A DNA stretch of 64,000 bases from Dipteris shenzhenensis (taxonomy: Eukaryota; Polypodiophyta; Polypodiopsida; Gleicheniales), in the NCBI GenBank assembly GCA_047967505.1, contig CM106538.1, one strand, 5' to 3'. The translations under genes were made by a program, and so were the position numbers. Numbering within the stretch: the first letter of the stretch is position 1; the number at the start of each line of letters is the position of its first letter. Of the stretch, positions 21,457 to 32,500 are shown one piece after another. The notes below the pieces were generated by a model. The model was not told the origin of the DNA. It was given only the letters and a program-made list of their open reading frames with translations, and searched no databases.

Positions 21457-22387
21457 AAGACAAGTCTTCTATATCAGTAAGCATGTTTGAGTCACTTGCA
21501 ACACAAGACAAGTCTTCTATACCAGTAAGCATGTTTGAGTCACTTGCAACACAAGACAAGTCTTCTATACCAGTGAGCCTGTTCGAGTCACTTGCAACAC
21601 ATGACAAGTCTTCTATACCAGTGAGCCTGTTCGAGTCACTTGCAACACATGACAAGTCTTCTATACCAGTGAGCCTATTCGAGTCACTTGCAACACAAGA
21701 CAAGTCTTCTATACCAGTGAGTATATTTGAGTCACTTGCAACACAAGAAACCTTTTCTACATCAACATCTGTTACTATAATGTCCTCAATATCTGTGAGC
21801 GTGCCACTATGATACTCTTGATTACTACTATAGCTTCTTATCAATTTGGATCCCATTTGTGTTATAGTCTTTTTCTTCTGATAATATTTTGTTGTGTCTT
21901 CCATGACATTGAAGGAAACTGTCTTGGGCAAACTTGATTTCAAGAAAGCTAACCCCCATTTACAAGTACTATGAACTTGTAGTTGAGACGTAGTATTATG
22001 GACATCTAAATGTGAAGTACTATCCATTGCATTTTGAATGACACCTGCACTAATCAACTTAATTATCTCCACTATACAGAGAAAACTCTGAGCATAGCCC
22101 TTAAAGTTGCCAATTGCTAAAACTTCTCCAGAGCAAGATAACATCTCTACTTTTTCCCCCTCAAAATAAGTTTTCTTGATATCTTGAAAGTATGTCTTTG
22201 GAATAATTTTGTCTTGGTCCCAGAGTGTTTTGTGTGCTTGCATATCAAATATGTCACATTGTAAGATATCTCCCAATGTTTCAAAGTCTCCATGTGGATA
22301 TTTTAAATGTACTTCAGGATTTACAACATTGGTGATTATCACTACACATCTTCTCTCACCACAACATTGGAAATGACACACATTCAT
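21416..22387 (-). pseudogene. Upstream ORF of the transposon's left gene, with 16-residue repeats
   Basis: A 323-codon frame. The first 210 residues are not recognised; they include HFQCCGERRCVVII at the start and basic KYYQKKKTITQMG. The last 110 are six tandem copies of a 16-residue unit (LSCVASDSNRLTGIED type) coded by the 48-bp minisatellite at 21453-21750. It overlaps the start of the transposase-like frame by about 40 bases in another frame. It may be its N-terminal exon or an earlier gene. It has no internal stop, so selection or chance kept it open longer than its neighbours. Confidence 0.5.
21453..21750. repeat. 48-bp minisatellite, about 6.2 copies
   Basis: The unit begins ACACAAGACAAGTCTTCTAT. 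Copies start near 21453, 21501, 21549, 21597, 21645 and 21693, with a partial copy at 21741. The length is a multiple of three, so the coding frame is kept. Just before it, at 21397-21464, is a 34-bp direct duplication (TGGTCCCATCTTATTATTCT...). Confidence 0.9.
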
Positions 22388-22588
22388 AGGATCAAGACTA
22401 TGAATTCATCCAAAAGCCACCACTTAATTCTTCTTATATAACACCACATCCATACCCTTTGTTAGGGTGAATACATGTTTTATGTAAAAAAATAGATTAG
22501 CAACTCAAAATGAACATAATAAATAATCATTGAGCTTATTATTACTTAATAACTTCTATATCAAAACTAGCAGAGAAGGCATTAAACC
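22388..22588. other. Spacer upstream of left gene
   Basis: AT-rich, with no gene seen. It probably contains the 5' region of the minus-strand gene. No clear TATA box could be chosen. Confidence 0.4.
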
Positions 22589-22800
22589 TAAACCCTACAT
22601 CCTAAACTTTAAATAATTAATACCAAACATCTTAACCGCCGTAAATCCTAAACTTTAAACATTTAATTCCTAAACCCTAAACCCTAAATCCTAAACTCCT
22701 AAACAATAAATCCTAAACCTTAAACCCTAAACTCTAAATCCTAAATCCTAAATCTTAAATCCTAAACCCTAAACCCTAAACCCTATCCCTAAAATGCAAC
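22589..22800. repeat. Degenerate telomere-like CCCTAAA tract
   Basis: Many imperfect units such as CCTAAACCCTAAACCCTAAA, mixed with AAATCCTAAACC variants. It faces the TTTAGGG tract at 23430-23720 in inverted orientation. Confidence 0.85.
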
Positions 22801-23425
22801 CAAAATTTAATGAATTTTTTAAATTTGTGCAACAGGTTGGATATATCCCCCAACCTGTTGCTTGAGCAATAGGTTGGGGGATATATCCAACCTGTTGCAC
22901 AAATCAAGAATTTTTCTTATTTGTGCAACAATTTGATATACAGTTGGGGAATATATCCAACCTATTGCACAACTCAAGTATTTTCTTGATTTGTGCAAGG
23001 TTGGATATACCCCCCAACCTGTTGCTCGAGCAATAGGTTGGGGGGTATATCCAACCTTTTCTTGACTTGTGCAACAGGTTGGATATACCCCTCAACTTGT
23101 TGCTCGAGCAATAGGTTGGGGTCACCCCAACCGAGGCCTGTTGTTGGATATATCCTCCAACCTATTGCTTGAGCAACAGGTTGGGGGGTATATCGAATCT
23201 ATTGCACAAATCAAGAAAATTCTCGATTTGTGCAACATGTTGGATATACCCCCCAACCTGTTGCTTGAGCAATAGGTTTGGGGGGTATATCCAACCTGTT
23301 GCACAAATCAAGAAAATTCCTTGATTTTTGCAATAGGTTGAGTGCACCATTAACCTATTTAACTTGCAATAGTTTGGGGGATATATCAAACCTATTGCAC
23401 AAATTGAAAAAAATCATTAAATTTT
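22801..23425. repeat. Array of nested palindromes around TTGC/GCAA cores
   Basis: Repeated blocks read GTGCAACAGGTTGGATAT, then ACCCCCCAACCTGTTG, a CTCGAG or CTTGAG centre, and the inverse. Each block is a hairpin of about 70-80 bases. At least four centres are visible: near 22862, 23036, 23105 and 23172, with another near 23266. Short frames reading GYTPQ... through both strands are by-products of the palindromes and not genes. Confidence 0.85.
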
Positions 23426-23725
23426 GATTGTATTTTAGGGTTAGGGTTAGTATTTAGGGTTAAGGATTTAAGGCTTAGGATTTAAGATTTAGTGTTTAGG
23501 GTTTTGGGTTTATGATTATGTTTTTAGGGTTTAGGGTTTAGGATTTAGGGTTTAGGGTTTAGCGTTTAGAATCTAGGGTTTAGGGTTTAGGATTTAGCAT
23601 TTAGGGTTTATGATTATTGTTTTAGGGTCTAGGATTTAGGATTTAGGTTTTAGGTTTTAGGGTTTAGTATATAAGATCATGAGCTTAGAGTCTAGAATCT
23701 AGGGTTTAGAATTGAAAATAAGGTT
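23426..23725. repeat. Degenerate telomere-like TTTAGGG tract
   Basis: Units such as TTAGGGTTTAGGGTTTAGG with many substitutions. It is the inverse of the tract at 22589-22800, so the two tracts and the palindrome array form one large fold-back. Confidence 0.85.
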
Positions 23726-24413
23726 TCAAAATTTCCCGGGGGATTCACAGGGGGAAACTTATGATATCACGTGAGTGTACAGTAGGGGTTTTTTTTGAAA
23801 TGAGGCATAAGCTTATACATTAGGGGTGGGGGCCCTTTTTTTTTCCCCAATATTGAATTTAAGCTAGGGGGACCATGTCATATTTAAGAAGGGGGGACAT
23901 AATATAGGTTACCTTGGGTAACTAGTCCAAACAAGTTTGATTTTGTGTATGGTTTTAAATAGTCATAGGGAAAGTAACCTAAATTTGCTTATTGTGTAAT
24001 CTAAATGCTTGAGAGAGAATGTAGATTTAAGGAAAGGGGGGGACATAATGGAATTTTGGTGGTATCTTATAAGCTTAAATAGGGGTGTTTTATCATCCTA
24101 CGTGGATCTTAAATAGGGGGTTTTCTTGAAGTTCATGCACGCAGGTGACGTCCCCCTTTAATGAAGAGTGAATACCCCGGGCAAAATTTAAGTTATAGGG
24201 GTTAGGGTTTAAGGTTTAGGGTTTAGGATTATAATTGTTATGTAAGTTTAAGAGCTTAGATTGTATAACCTAATATTTTAGGGAACTTTAAGATTTAAGA
24301 TTTAGGGTGTAAGATTTAAGGTATATAGACTATATAAAATATGCATTCCAAAGTATTTAGTTTAGATATATATAGACTATATGTTATATGCTTTCCAAAG
24401 TGTTTTGTTTATA
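23726..24413. other. Non-coding transposon centre
   Basis: No gene. It contains scattered G-runs (GGGGGGACATAAT-type words repeated near 23890 and 24035) and more TTTAGGG-like words at 24190-24310. Confidence 0.5.
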
Positions 24414-24697
24414 GGTACGATCCTTTGCAAAGGCTTTACTTTAAGTAAGTATAAGTCTACCTAGTCAAAGTATCCTACTGATTAGGGACAAGCACATAGG
24501 CTAAAAGCACACCGATTCATATTTTCTTACATTCATGCTGCATGGTGTATCAGAAGGTACGATCCTTTGCAAAGGCTTTACTTTAAGTAATTATAAGTCT
24601 ACCTAGTCAAAGTATCCTACTGATTAGGGACAAGTACATAGGCTAAAAGCACACCGATTCATATTTTCTTACATTCATGCTGCATGGTGTATCAGAA
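24414..24697. repeat. 142-bp tandem duplication
   Basis: Two copies, 24414-24555 and 24556-24697, both starting GGTACGATCCTTTGCAAAGG and differing at very few bases. No reading frame. Confidence 0.92.
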
Positions 24698-25470
24698 GAA
24701 ATGAAAAAGTATGTGATAAGAAATATTCAAAAGAAATATGTATTCCATATCATGGATACCATGGATATCTGGTGGTTGCTAAAGTAAAAAAATGATATGG
24801 ATGCAATGATATTGTAGTTTTGTGCAAAGCAAAGTATTACACATAGTAACAAAGATAAGTAAGTATGCTAAACCTCTTCTAGATTCTATGGTTTTAAATA
24901 CCTACCTTACAAATACATTATCTAATTTTTCATTCTTCGACTAACTAACAAGTACTATACACATGGAAGAAAAGCATACATGCTAAAAGTAAGTGTGTAA
25001 ATTTTAATATTTTCTTATTTTTTAAATTAATTCAATTTTTTGATTGACTACTTTTTAAAATTGAAAGGTTATTAGTATATAATCTACATAATTTTTAATG
25101 TTATTAATGTATAATATTAATAATTTATATATTTATTTAAATTTATATAATAATTAATTTATATTTATATAAGTTTTTAAGTTAATAATGTATAGAATAG
25201 CAATATATTCACTAATTCTTCATTGTTTTAAGAATAAGTATTATATAAAGCACATATGCTAGAAGACTTTCCTTTCAAGTTATATTTTTTAATTAATGTA
25301 TTTATATATTTATTTATATAATAATTATATAATATTTATATTAATTTATAGATTAATAATATATATTTTTAGCAAAATTATATTTTAACATTAGTTAATA
25401 AAAATTTATTATATTATGGAGTAAAAATATTATAAATGGATTTCTTATATTAATAAAGTATCGTTAGAAG
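24698..25470. other. AT-rich spacer
   Basis: Very AT-rich, especially 25000-25450, with TTTATATAA-type words. No gene seen. Confidence 0.5.
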
Positions 25471-25845
25471 AGTTTTTTGGAGAGATTTATGATTAAATTT
25501 TGTTTTGAAGTTGTTGCGTATGCAATAGGTAGGGAGGTTGGAGTGGTTTTGGGGTTGAGAGAGAAATTTGTAATAGATTGTTTTTTTTTATTGAGGAGTT
25601 TTTTGGAGAGATTTATGATTAAATTTTGTTGAAGTTGTTGCGTATGCAATAGGTAGGGTTTGAGTGGTTTTGAGGTTGAGAGAGAAATTTGTAATAGATT
25701 GTTTTTTTTTTGTTGAGGAGTTTTTTGGAGAGATTTATGATTAAATTTTGTTTTGAAGTTGTTGCGTATGCAACAGGTAGCGAGGTTCGAGTGGTTTTGA
25801 GGTTGAGAGAGAAATTTGTAATACCTTTTTTTTTTTTGGGAAAAA
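25471..25845. repeat. About 122-bp tandem repeat, three copies
   Basis: Copies start at 25471, 25597 and 25719 with AGTTTTTTGGAGAGATTTATG. Each contains the palindrome-like core GTTGCGTATGCAA(T/C)AGGTAG, the same TTGC/GCAA idea as the arrays at 22801 and 27125. The open frame on the minus strand simply follows the repeat. Related single cores continue to about 26110. Confidence 0.9.
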
Positions 25846-26110
25846 TTGTTGCGTGCCCAATAGGCTAGGAGAGAAATTTCTGAAAATAGGTTGTGAGAGA
25901 TTGAGGTAAAGAGGAAAATTTGTGGGAAAAAAGATTTAATGCAAAAATGGTTTTTTGAAGTTGTTGCGTTCACACAAGTTTTGAGAAAAGAATCGGATTT
26001 GAAAAAAAATTCAAATTTACAAAAACTTGATTCTTAGAAGTTCTTGCGTATGCAATAGGTTAGAAATGAACTCACCTCTTGCAACATTTTGAAAATTTTT
26101 GAGAATCCTG

Positions 26111-26329
26111 CAACAGGTTGATGAGAGGAGAGAAGCGTGGAGTGTAAAAGAATGATCTTTGAATGAAAGAGAGAATGAAGAATGTTCTACTTATAGTGAG
26201 CCTAAAAGAACTAAAAAAAACTTAAAAACTAAAAAAGCTGAATTGACCTAAAAGCTACCCATTTCCTATAAAACTCTACTTCTCCTCATTCTCTCTCACA
26301 ACTTTCCTGGAGCTCCACCACCTCTCCAC
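26111..26329. other. Short spacer
   Basis: No gene. AGAGAGAATGA-type words and A-runs; it passes into the pyrimidine tract. Confidence 0.4.
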
Positions 26330-27120
26330 CCAGGTACTCCCTCCCTCCCTCTCGTCCCTCCCCTCCTGCTTCCCATCCCCTCTCCTCCCGCTTCCTCTCT
26401 CCCCTCCCTTCCCCTCTCCTCCCTCCTATCCCTTGCCCTCCCCTCCCCCTCCCTTCCCCTCTCCTCCCCCTTCTTCTCCCGCTTCCTCTCTCCCCCTCCC
26501 TTCCCCTCTCCTCCTGCTTCTCCCCTCCCTCCTCGTGCTTCCTCTCCTCCCCTCCCCCTCCCTTCCCCTCTCCTCCCCCTTCCCCTTCCCGTCTCCTCCC
26601 TGCTCTCCCTTCCCCTCCCCTTCCCCGCCTCCCCTTCCCCCGCTCCGCCGTCGGCCCCTCCCTTCCCCTCCTCTCCCTCCCCGTCGGCCGCTCCCTCTCC
26701 CTTCCCCTCCTCTCCCTCCCCCTCCTTGCCGGCCCCTCCCTCCCCATCGTCCCTCCCTTCCCTTCCCTATCGTCCCTCCCTGCCAGCCCCTCCCTCCCTG
26801 CCATCCCTCCCTTCCCTTCCCCGTCGTCCCTCCCTTCCCCTCCCCCTCCCCCTCCACCTCCCCCTCCCTGCCGGCCCCTCCCTTCCCCGCCTCCCCTCCC
26901 CGTCATAGGCGGGAGGGAGGGGGGCTGACATGAGGGGGAGGCAGGGAAGGGGAAAGGGGGGGGCCGATGGGAGGGCGGGGAAGGGGGAGGGGGGGCAAGG
27001 AGGGCACGGGGAAGGGGGAGGGGGAGGGGAGGCAGGGAAGGGGGAGGGGAGGCGTGGGGAAGGGGGAGGGGAGGCGTGGGGAAGGGGGAGGGGAGGCGGG
27101 AGGGCATGGGGAGAGGGGGG
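26330..27120. repeat. Pyrimidine tract followed by its purine inverse
   Basis: 26330-26900 is almost purely C and T on the plus strand (CCCTCC, CTTCCCC words). 26910-27120 is almost purely G and A (GGGGAGGGGAGG, GGGAAGGG). The two halves can pair as a long imperfect hairpin or form triplex structures. Long proline- or glycine-rich frames here arise from composition only. Confidence 0.85.
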
Positions 27121-27425
27121 GGTTAACCTCCCCACCTGCTGCGCACACAACAGGTGGGGTGGGGGGGCTAATAATACCACAAGTGGGGTGGGGGGGGTTA
27201 ATAATACCCCCCCACCCACACCTATTGCATGCGCAGCAGGTGGGGGGGAAATTTTGTGGGGTGGGGGGGGGCGAGGTGGGGAAGGGGGAGGGGAGGCGGG
27301 AGGGCGAGGGGACGAGAGGAGGGAGGGGGAGGGGTAAACCCCCTGTTGCACATGCAACAGGTGGGGTGGGGGTAATAATACCCCCCACCCCACCTGTTGC
27401 GCATGCAACAGGTGGGGGTAAACCC
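27121..27425. repeat. GC-rich palindromes with TTGC...GCAA cores
   Basis: Hairpins such as ACCTGTTGCGCATGCAACAG (27391-27410) carry flanking G/C runs and a small GTAATAATAC loop or joint. Related centres are at 27135-27155, 27225-27245 and 27345-27360. The core is the same as in the array at 22801-23425, but the arms are far richer in G and C. Confidence 0.85.
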
Positions 27426-27890
27426 CCCCTCCCTCCTCTCCTCCTGCCCTCTCACCCCCTCCCTGCCCTCCCTTCCCTGCCTCCCCTCTCCCTTCCCTGA
27501 CCGTTAACCCCCCCTCCCTCCTCTCCTCCCGCCCTCCCGTTGCCCCCTCCCTCTTCCTTGCCTCCCCTCCCGTTGGGCCCCTTCCTTCCTCCCTCCGCTC
27601 CCTTCCCCTTTCCTCCTGCTTCCCCCCCTCTTCTCCCTATTTTTTAAGGCGGGGAGCGGTGAGGAGGATGGGAGGGGAGGGAGGAGGGAGAGGAGAGGGC
27701 AGTGGAGAGGGAGGAGGCAGGCGGGGAGGTGAGAGGGAGGATGAGAGGAGGTAGGCGGGGAGGCGAGAGGGAGGAGGGAGAGGAGGCAGACAAGGAGGCG
27801 AGAGGGTTCTACAGCTATTCCCAGAAAGAGAGCAAAAATAACTCCTACTCCACGTGTAGATCGTTCAAGTGCAGGTTATTTAAAACCAGG
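27426..27890. repeat. Second pyrimidine/purine switch
   Basis: C/T-rich to about 27640, then G/A-rich (GGGAGGGAGGAGG) to about 27805. It then gives way to ordinary sequence upstream of the right-arm gene. No gene. Confidence 0.7.
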
Positions 27891-28367
27891 CAAAAAATTG
27901 GATAGCAATGAATGAGAGCATCTGCAAGAAGAAGATACAAGTCTCGAAGATTTTTCTATAAGTGTGGCAGACTTACATCCTCTAGAGGATGACGGGTACA
28001 TTTGGGGATTTTCACAATTTAGTGTGGCCAAAATGCTTATTGATCGAGCTTCGTTGTTCACAAATCAAAGAAAGCTAGAGAGAAGCTAGATAAGACATTT
28101 GCACGCAAATTATATGAAGATACGAGGAAAACAAGAACTCCAGTTGCTACTAATATCACTCTTCATCCTATGGCATTTAAGAGACTTCAAGAAGATGATC
28201 CTACATTGCCTGATGTCACATTTCAAAAGCGCATGGACTTTCTTGATGCCTTTGAGAACTTTAGGAGTGACTTTGTTCATGGAGAGGCTTTGTAACAAAG
28301 CCGATATGGGACTGACATCGAGAAGAGACACATGCTGGCAAAGAATAGATTCTTGGAAAGATGCAGG
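27890..28367 (+). pseudogene. Right-arm gene of the transposon, 5' part
   Basis: Plus-strand frames with few breaks read EDTSLEDFSISVADLHPLED and WGFSQFSVAKMLIDRASLF, then after a frameshift near 28080 KTFARKLYEDTRKTRTPVA and FQKRMDFLDAFENFRSDFV, then a TAA stop near 28292, then ending KNRFLERC. The family of this part is not recognised. The reading is cut at 28367 by the Athila-like element and resumes in frame at 43762 with RFEPIDGQPFYEACRIALDE. It is probably the N-terminal portion of the methyltransferase-like protein. GCAGG (28363-28367) is the target duplication. Confidence 0.6.
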
Positions 28368-29531
28368 TGTTGGCTCTTTCCTACTGCTTCCGTAGGAAGA
28401 GCTGGGTATTCTATGTTGCAGGGTTCCGAGGCTTTTTGTCACCTACAGATATATTGGGTTTGTCGTTGTAGTATATGTGTAGCTTAGGACCTCGAGTCGT
28501 GTTCCGGTGAGAGACGTAGGCTTAAGTGTGGTGAGTAAACAAAATGCAAGCATGTGTAAAAGGCACGTAAACCATTGTTGTTGGGGTAATGAAGGCTTTC
28601 GCCTTCATTGGGGGTTGTAGGGTTTAGGAGGAGTTTAAGGGTTCAGAAGGAGGATCCAGGGTTTAGAAAGAGTTCAAGGTTAGAAAGAATTCCAGGGTTT
28701 AGAAGGGGGTTCCAAGGTTTAGAAGGAGTCCAGGGTTAGAAGGAGGGTCCAAGGTTCAGAGTAGAGTACATGGTGGAGAACTCGTCTCCCTCGTAGATCA
28801 TTGAGTTTAAGGGTTTAGGAAAGCATAGGAGTGGGAGAGGAAGAAGGTGTAAGAGCATGGGTGAAGTAAGAGAGAGAGGATGAAGGAGGAGGAGGGAAGA
28901 GGAGGAGGGAGAGGGAGGAGAGAGGAGGAGGAGGAGGAGGGAGGAGGAGGAGGAGGAGGAGGAGGGAGGAGGAGGAGGAGGAGGAGGGAGAAGGAGGGAG
29001 GAGGAGAGGGAGAGGGTGGGTTGCAGGGTTGGAGGAGAGGGGAGAAGGGTTGCAAGGTTAGGACATGCTTTTGGACGTGCAGTGCAAGGAAGCATGGACA
29101 CTTGAGACAAATGCTTGGAATACCAATGTAGACTCAACACAATGCCCCAAGAGTGTGGGCTTCATTCCATTATGGGGTATTTATACAAGTTGGAGAGCTT
29201 CCCTATCTGCATGTAACACAAAGTCGTATCACAAAGTTGTAACACAAAGTTGTATCACAAAGTTGTAACACAAAGTTGTGTCACAAAGTTGTAACACATT
29301 CTCTCTCTTCATGTAGAAGATGTAACACAAAGTTGTTACACAAAGTTGTTACACAAAGTCGTAACATAAACTTGTAACACAAACTTGCAACACAAAGTTG
29401 TTACACAAAGTCGTAACATAAAGTTGTGTCTAGAAGTTGTAACACAAAGTTGTAACACCTTCTCTTTCTTCATAAGTTCATGTTGGCACAGAGTCAATTC
29501 TTCATAAGTTCATGTTGGCACAGAGTCAACA
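28368..29531 (-). repeat. 3' LTR of the Athila-like element
   Basis: 1164 bp; plus strand from TGTTGGCTCTTTCC to GAGTCAACA. It contains AGG-rich purine repeats (28870-29010), GTTTAGAAGGAGT-type repeats (28620-28760) and AACACAAAGTTGT repeats (29213-29460). GGGGGTA (minus strand, 29532-29538) is a weak polypurine tract next to it. Confidence 0.93.
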
Positions 29532-32500
29532 TACCCCCGGATCCATTTTATTACCGGTCCTCGGCTTATTGCGATCACGTACCTGGGTTGCCATGTTTTT
29601 AGTCCAGTGGCTGTGGAACTTGTGTCGTGCCAGTCGATCCTGCTGTAGAGCCTTAGCACCATACAATTTTTGGGCAGTTTCCAGGTAGCCTGTATCCACC
29701 ATTTGCTCAAACAGAGATATGTGGCGTGCCTCCAAGAAGATCACTCTTTGGTATAGTGGGCTTGTAATCTGAGCATCAATCCGTTCATTGGGATTAAAGC
29801 TGAGTGGAGGCAAATGGGAATCAAGGTAACATGGGACCTCCAAAATTAATGCTAATGTTTTGCAGAATATGGCACTTTGGCGAAGGAAGCGATCAATGTT
29901 GCCGCGCATTGTTTGTTCATGCTGCTGAAGTGCTCGGATCATGGCGCCTTGGATAGTCCATTCTACACCAGAGTAGGGTTCGATCATTGGCCAATTAATG
30001 ACTCGATCTTTAGCCAAAGTGTGTATGTTGGCTTCCCATCTTTTACGTCGTGAAACTGCATAGAACTTGGGATGGGTTCTGAGACATGGAGGTGCCTGTA
30101 AGTACTCCTTTAAGAAGCTTACATCAAAGAGCTTGGGACGGCGCCAATCAGGTTGTGGATCCAATTTGCTAATCCAACCTTCACTTATTTGGTGCTGACG
30201 AAGGTTGGTAGGAAAGTTACCCAGGGTCCATCCACCGCGAGTTTTCATATCAGGATATTTGCTCCAAAATTCCTTGATGGGGTTACTGGGAAGTGGTATC
30301 TCATCAAAATCATACCCATCATTGGAACTTGGCATGGGTGTACGAATTGGATTATCCGGATCCTGATATTCAAGATCAAATACTGCATCATTTTCTGCTG
30401 ATGGCAGCACCAGAAGTGTCGGAGGTGATGACGGGGCCGGGAGAGGAAGCAGGGGACATGGGGGAGAAATATGGCTGAGTGATAGTGGCGGAAGGGGGAG
30501 CAGAGGGGAGGGGGGGAAGAAATGGGCAAATGGTTTGAGCAGCTTGGTAATCCTCAAGGGTAGGATTAGCAAGGGAGGGGAAAAAGCTAGGTGTGAGGGG
30601 CTCGTAAGTTTGTGACTGTTGGGTAAGTTGAAAATGGTGAGAGGCATGAGCAAAGAGACGATGGAGGGAATAGATGTTAGGATGGAGCTCGGGGAAGGTT
30701 AAGAGGGTGACAGCAGCAAGGGGAAGTGAGGTTATGATGTTGGTAGAAAGAGTGGTTAGATATGGGAAGTTGGATGTGAGATAGGCCTTGTCATCGTCCG
30801 ACACTTCTTTTTGCTGGTGCGATGGAATGATCAGCTGCATGGGTTGGATGTCGGTTATGTCATGCCGTGCAAATAATAGGGATGGCCTTTGTAGCAATGG
30901 CAACAAACCTGCAATAACCCTGAGGGGAGGACTACCCATGAGGCAGACATATGCAAGGAAAGCATCCGTCCTGAGAGAGATAAACCCGGCATGTGTAGAC
31001 AGGCAGAAGATATTCTTCTCATCTTCAGACAAGTCTTGGCAAATTATGCGCAGGGTTTTAATCCCGATGGATCGTTTCCAGTCGATTGTTGGATGAGCAG
31101 ATATGATCTTGAGTTGGAGTTGCTTCCATTGGATAAGCACGCGTGCATGGAGGTGATCTTCCATTTGGAGAGCAGCCACAAGCTCTTCACACACCACGGT
31201 TGTGCATTGTAGTGGGCCGTCATTGGTGTTGTCTTCCAATGCCTCATTGTTGTGCACTAGCAATTGGAGTTCAAGCTTGGAGATGGCTATTTTTTGGGAG
31301 TGCATCTCATTCATCTTTTCTTTGTACTGATGGTAGATGCTTGTGTATGCCTCTTTAAGCTTTTTCATTTGCAAGGTGACCTTTGCCTATTGAGGAATGT
31401 CTTCAGTGGTATTAGACCATTGGTCCAAGAACTGGGCTTGTAAAGTGCTGGCCTCTTGAACAGTAGCAAGTTGGTCTTTTAAGAGTCGGCATTCCCTTGT
31501 AAGCTCATCAATGCTAAAGGCACGTACTACCAAAGATTGTTGCATGTCTTCAAGCTTGTCCTTGCAATCCTGGAGCTCTTCTTCTTTGTGAATGAGAGTG
31601 AGTCGAGCTTGTGCCACTTCCTCTGTTTGTTGCGCATGTGCAGTTGTCAGGGAGTTATAGGAGGTCTGTAGGATTGCCATTGCTTCTACTGCCGCAGTCA
31701 GCTGTGTTTGACTTTGGTGGAGGTTGGAGGTCACATCCCTTACGGCCTTCTCTTGAGCTTGGAGAGCCTGGTTCATGCGCACTTCTTCTACCTCCTTCTC
31801 ATCTATCTGTGCCCGAAGTGCCTTGACCTCTATGGCGATTGCCTGGAATTGGTCTTCGATTTCTGATGCCATGCGTCTGCCTTTCCAATTCTCTTGCATA
31901 TGCTTCCTTAGCCAAGCTAGTGAAGAGTTCTGACATTTGGATCATTTGGCTAGCTTGATGCTGGAGAATGACAGATGATGATGAGATCTGGCGATATTGC
32001 TGATACAAGTGGTGCCCATGTAGCCATCCCGAGGGTTTTGTAGTACTTGGGGGAGGTTGTTCCAATGGCATTTCACTCCCTTGTGGACAATAGTCATACT
32101 GCTGATCTGGCACGAGCTCTCCTTGGGGCTCATCGACTGGCATGACATCGATGGGCGGTTCGAGTGCTGATGTGGTCTCAAGCTCTGGTGCTGATCGTTC
32201 CTCAGGTTCGGGTGCCAACCTTGTCTCGAGCTCGGGTTGGTGCTATTGGGGGAGACTTAGTGGTTGCAGTTGTGCACCGAGTTGAAGCATTTCCTGGGGC
32301 AATTCTGCAATTCTGCTTTCCAGAATAGGTACTTCTGTTAAGGCATCTGTACTTATCAATGTGATAGCTGGAGCAGTTGATGATGGCTCCCATACTGGTG
32401 AGAAGGGTATGTCCAACTCCTCAATTGGCTTTGGAGACTGTGGGGTAGAGTCATTTCTCTTTCTTGTAGTTCTTTTTTAATGATGATAGCCAATAAGTGC

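Noticed and set aside
22904-23389. Short frames with repeated GYTPQ/NRLGGISN words on both strands
   Set aside because: Produced by the palindrome array. The same words appear on both strands because the DNA is self-complementary.
22801-23425. CRISPR-like array
   Set aside because: Repeats are palindromic and contiguous, without unique spacers of constant length, and the setting is a plant-type genome.
22589-23725. Chromosome end or fused telomere
   Set aside because: The tracts are degenerate, mixed with other variants and enclosed in a transposon. Interstitial telomere-like sequence is the simpler reading.
26286-27500. Long proline-, serine- or glycine/arginine-rich frames on both strands
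   Set aside because: They follow the pyrimidine and purine tracts in every frame and carry no domain. Compositional.
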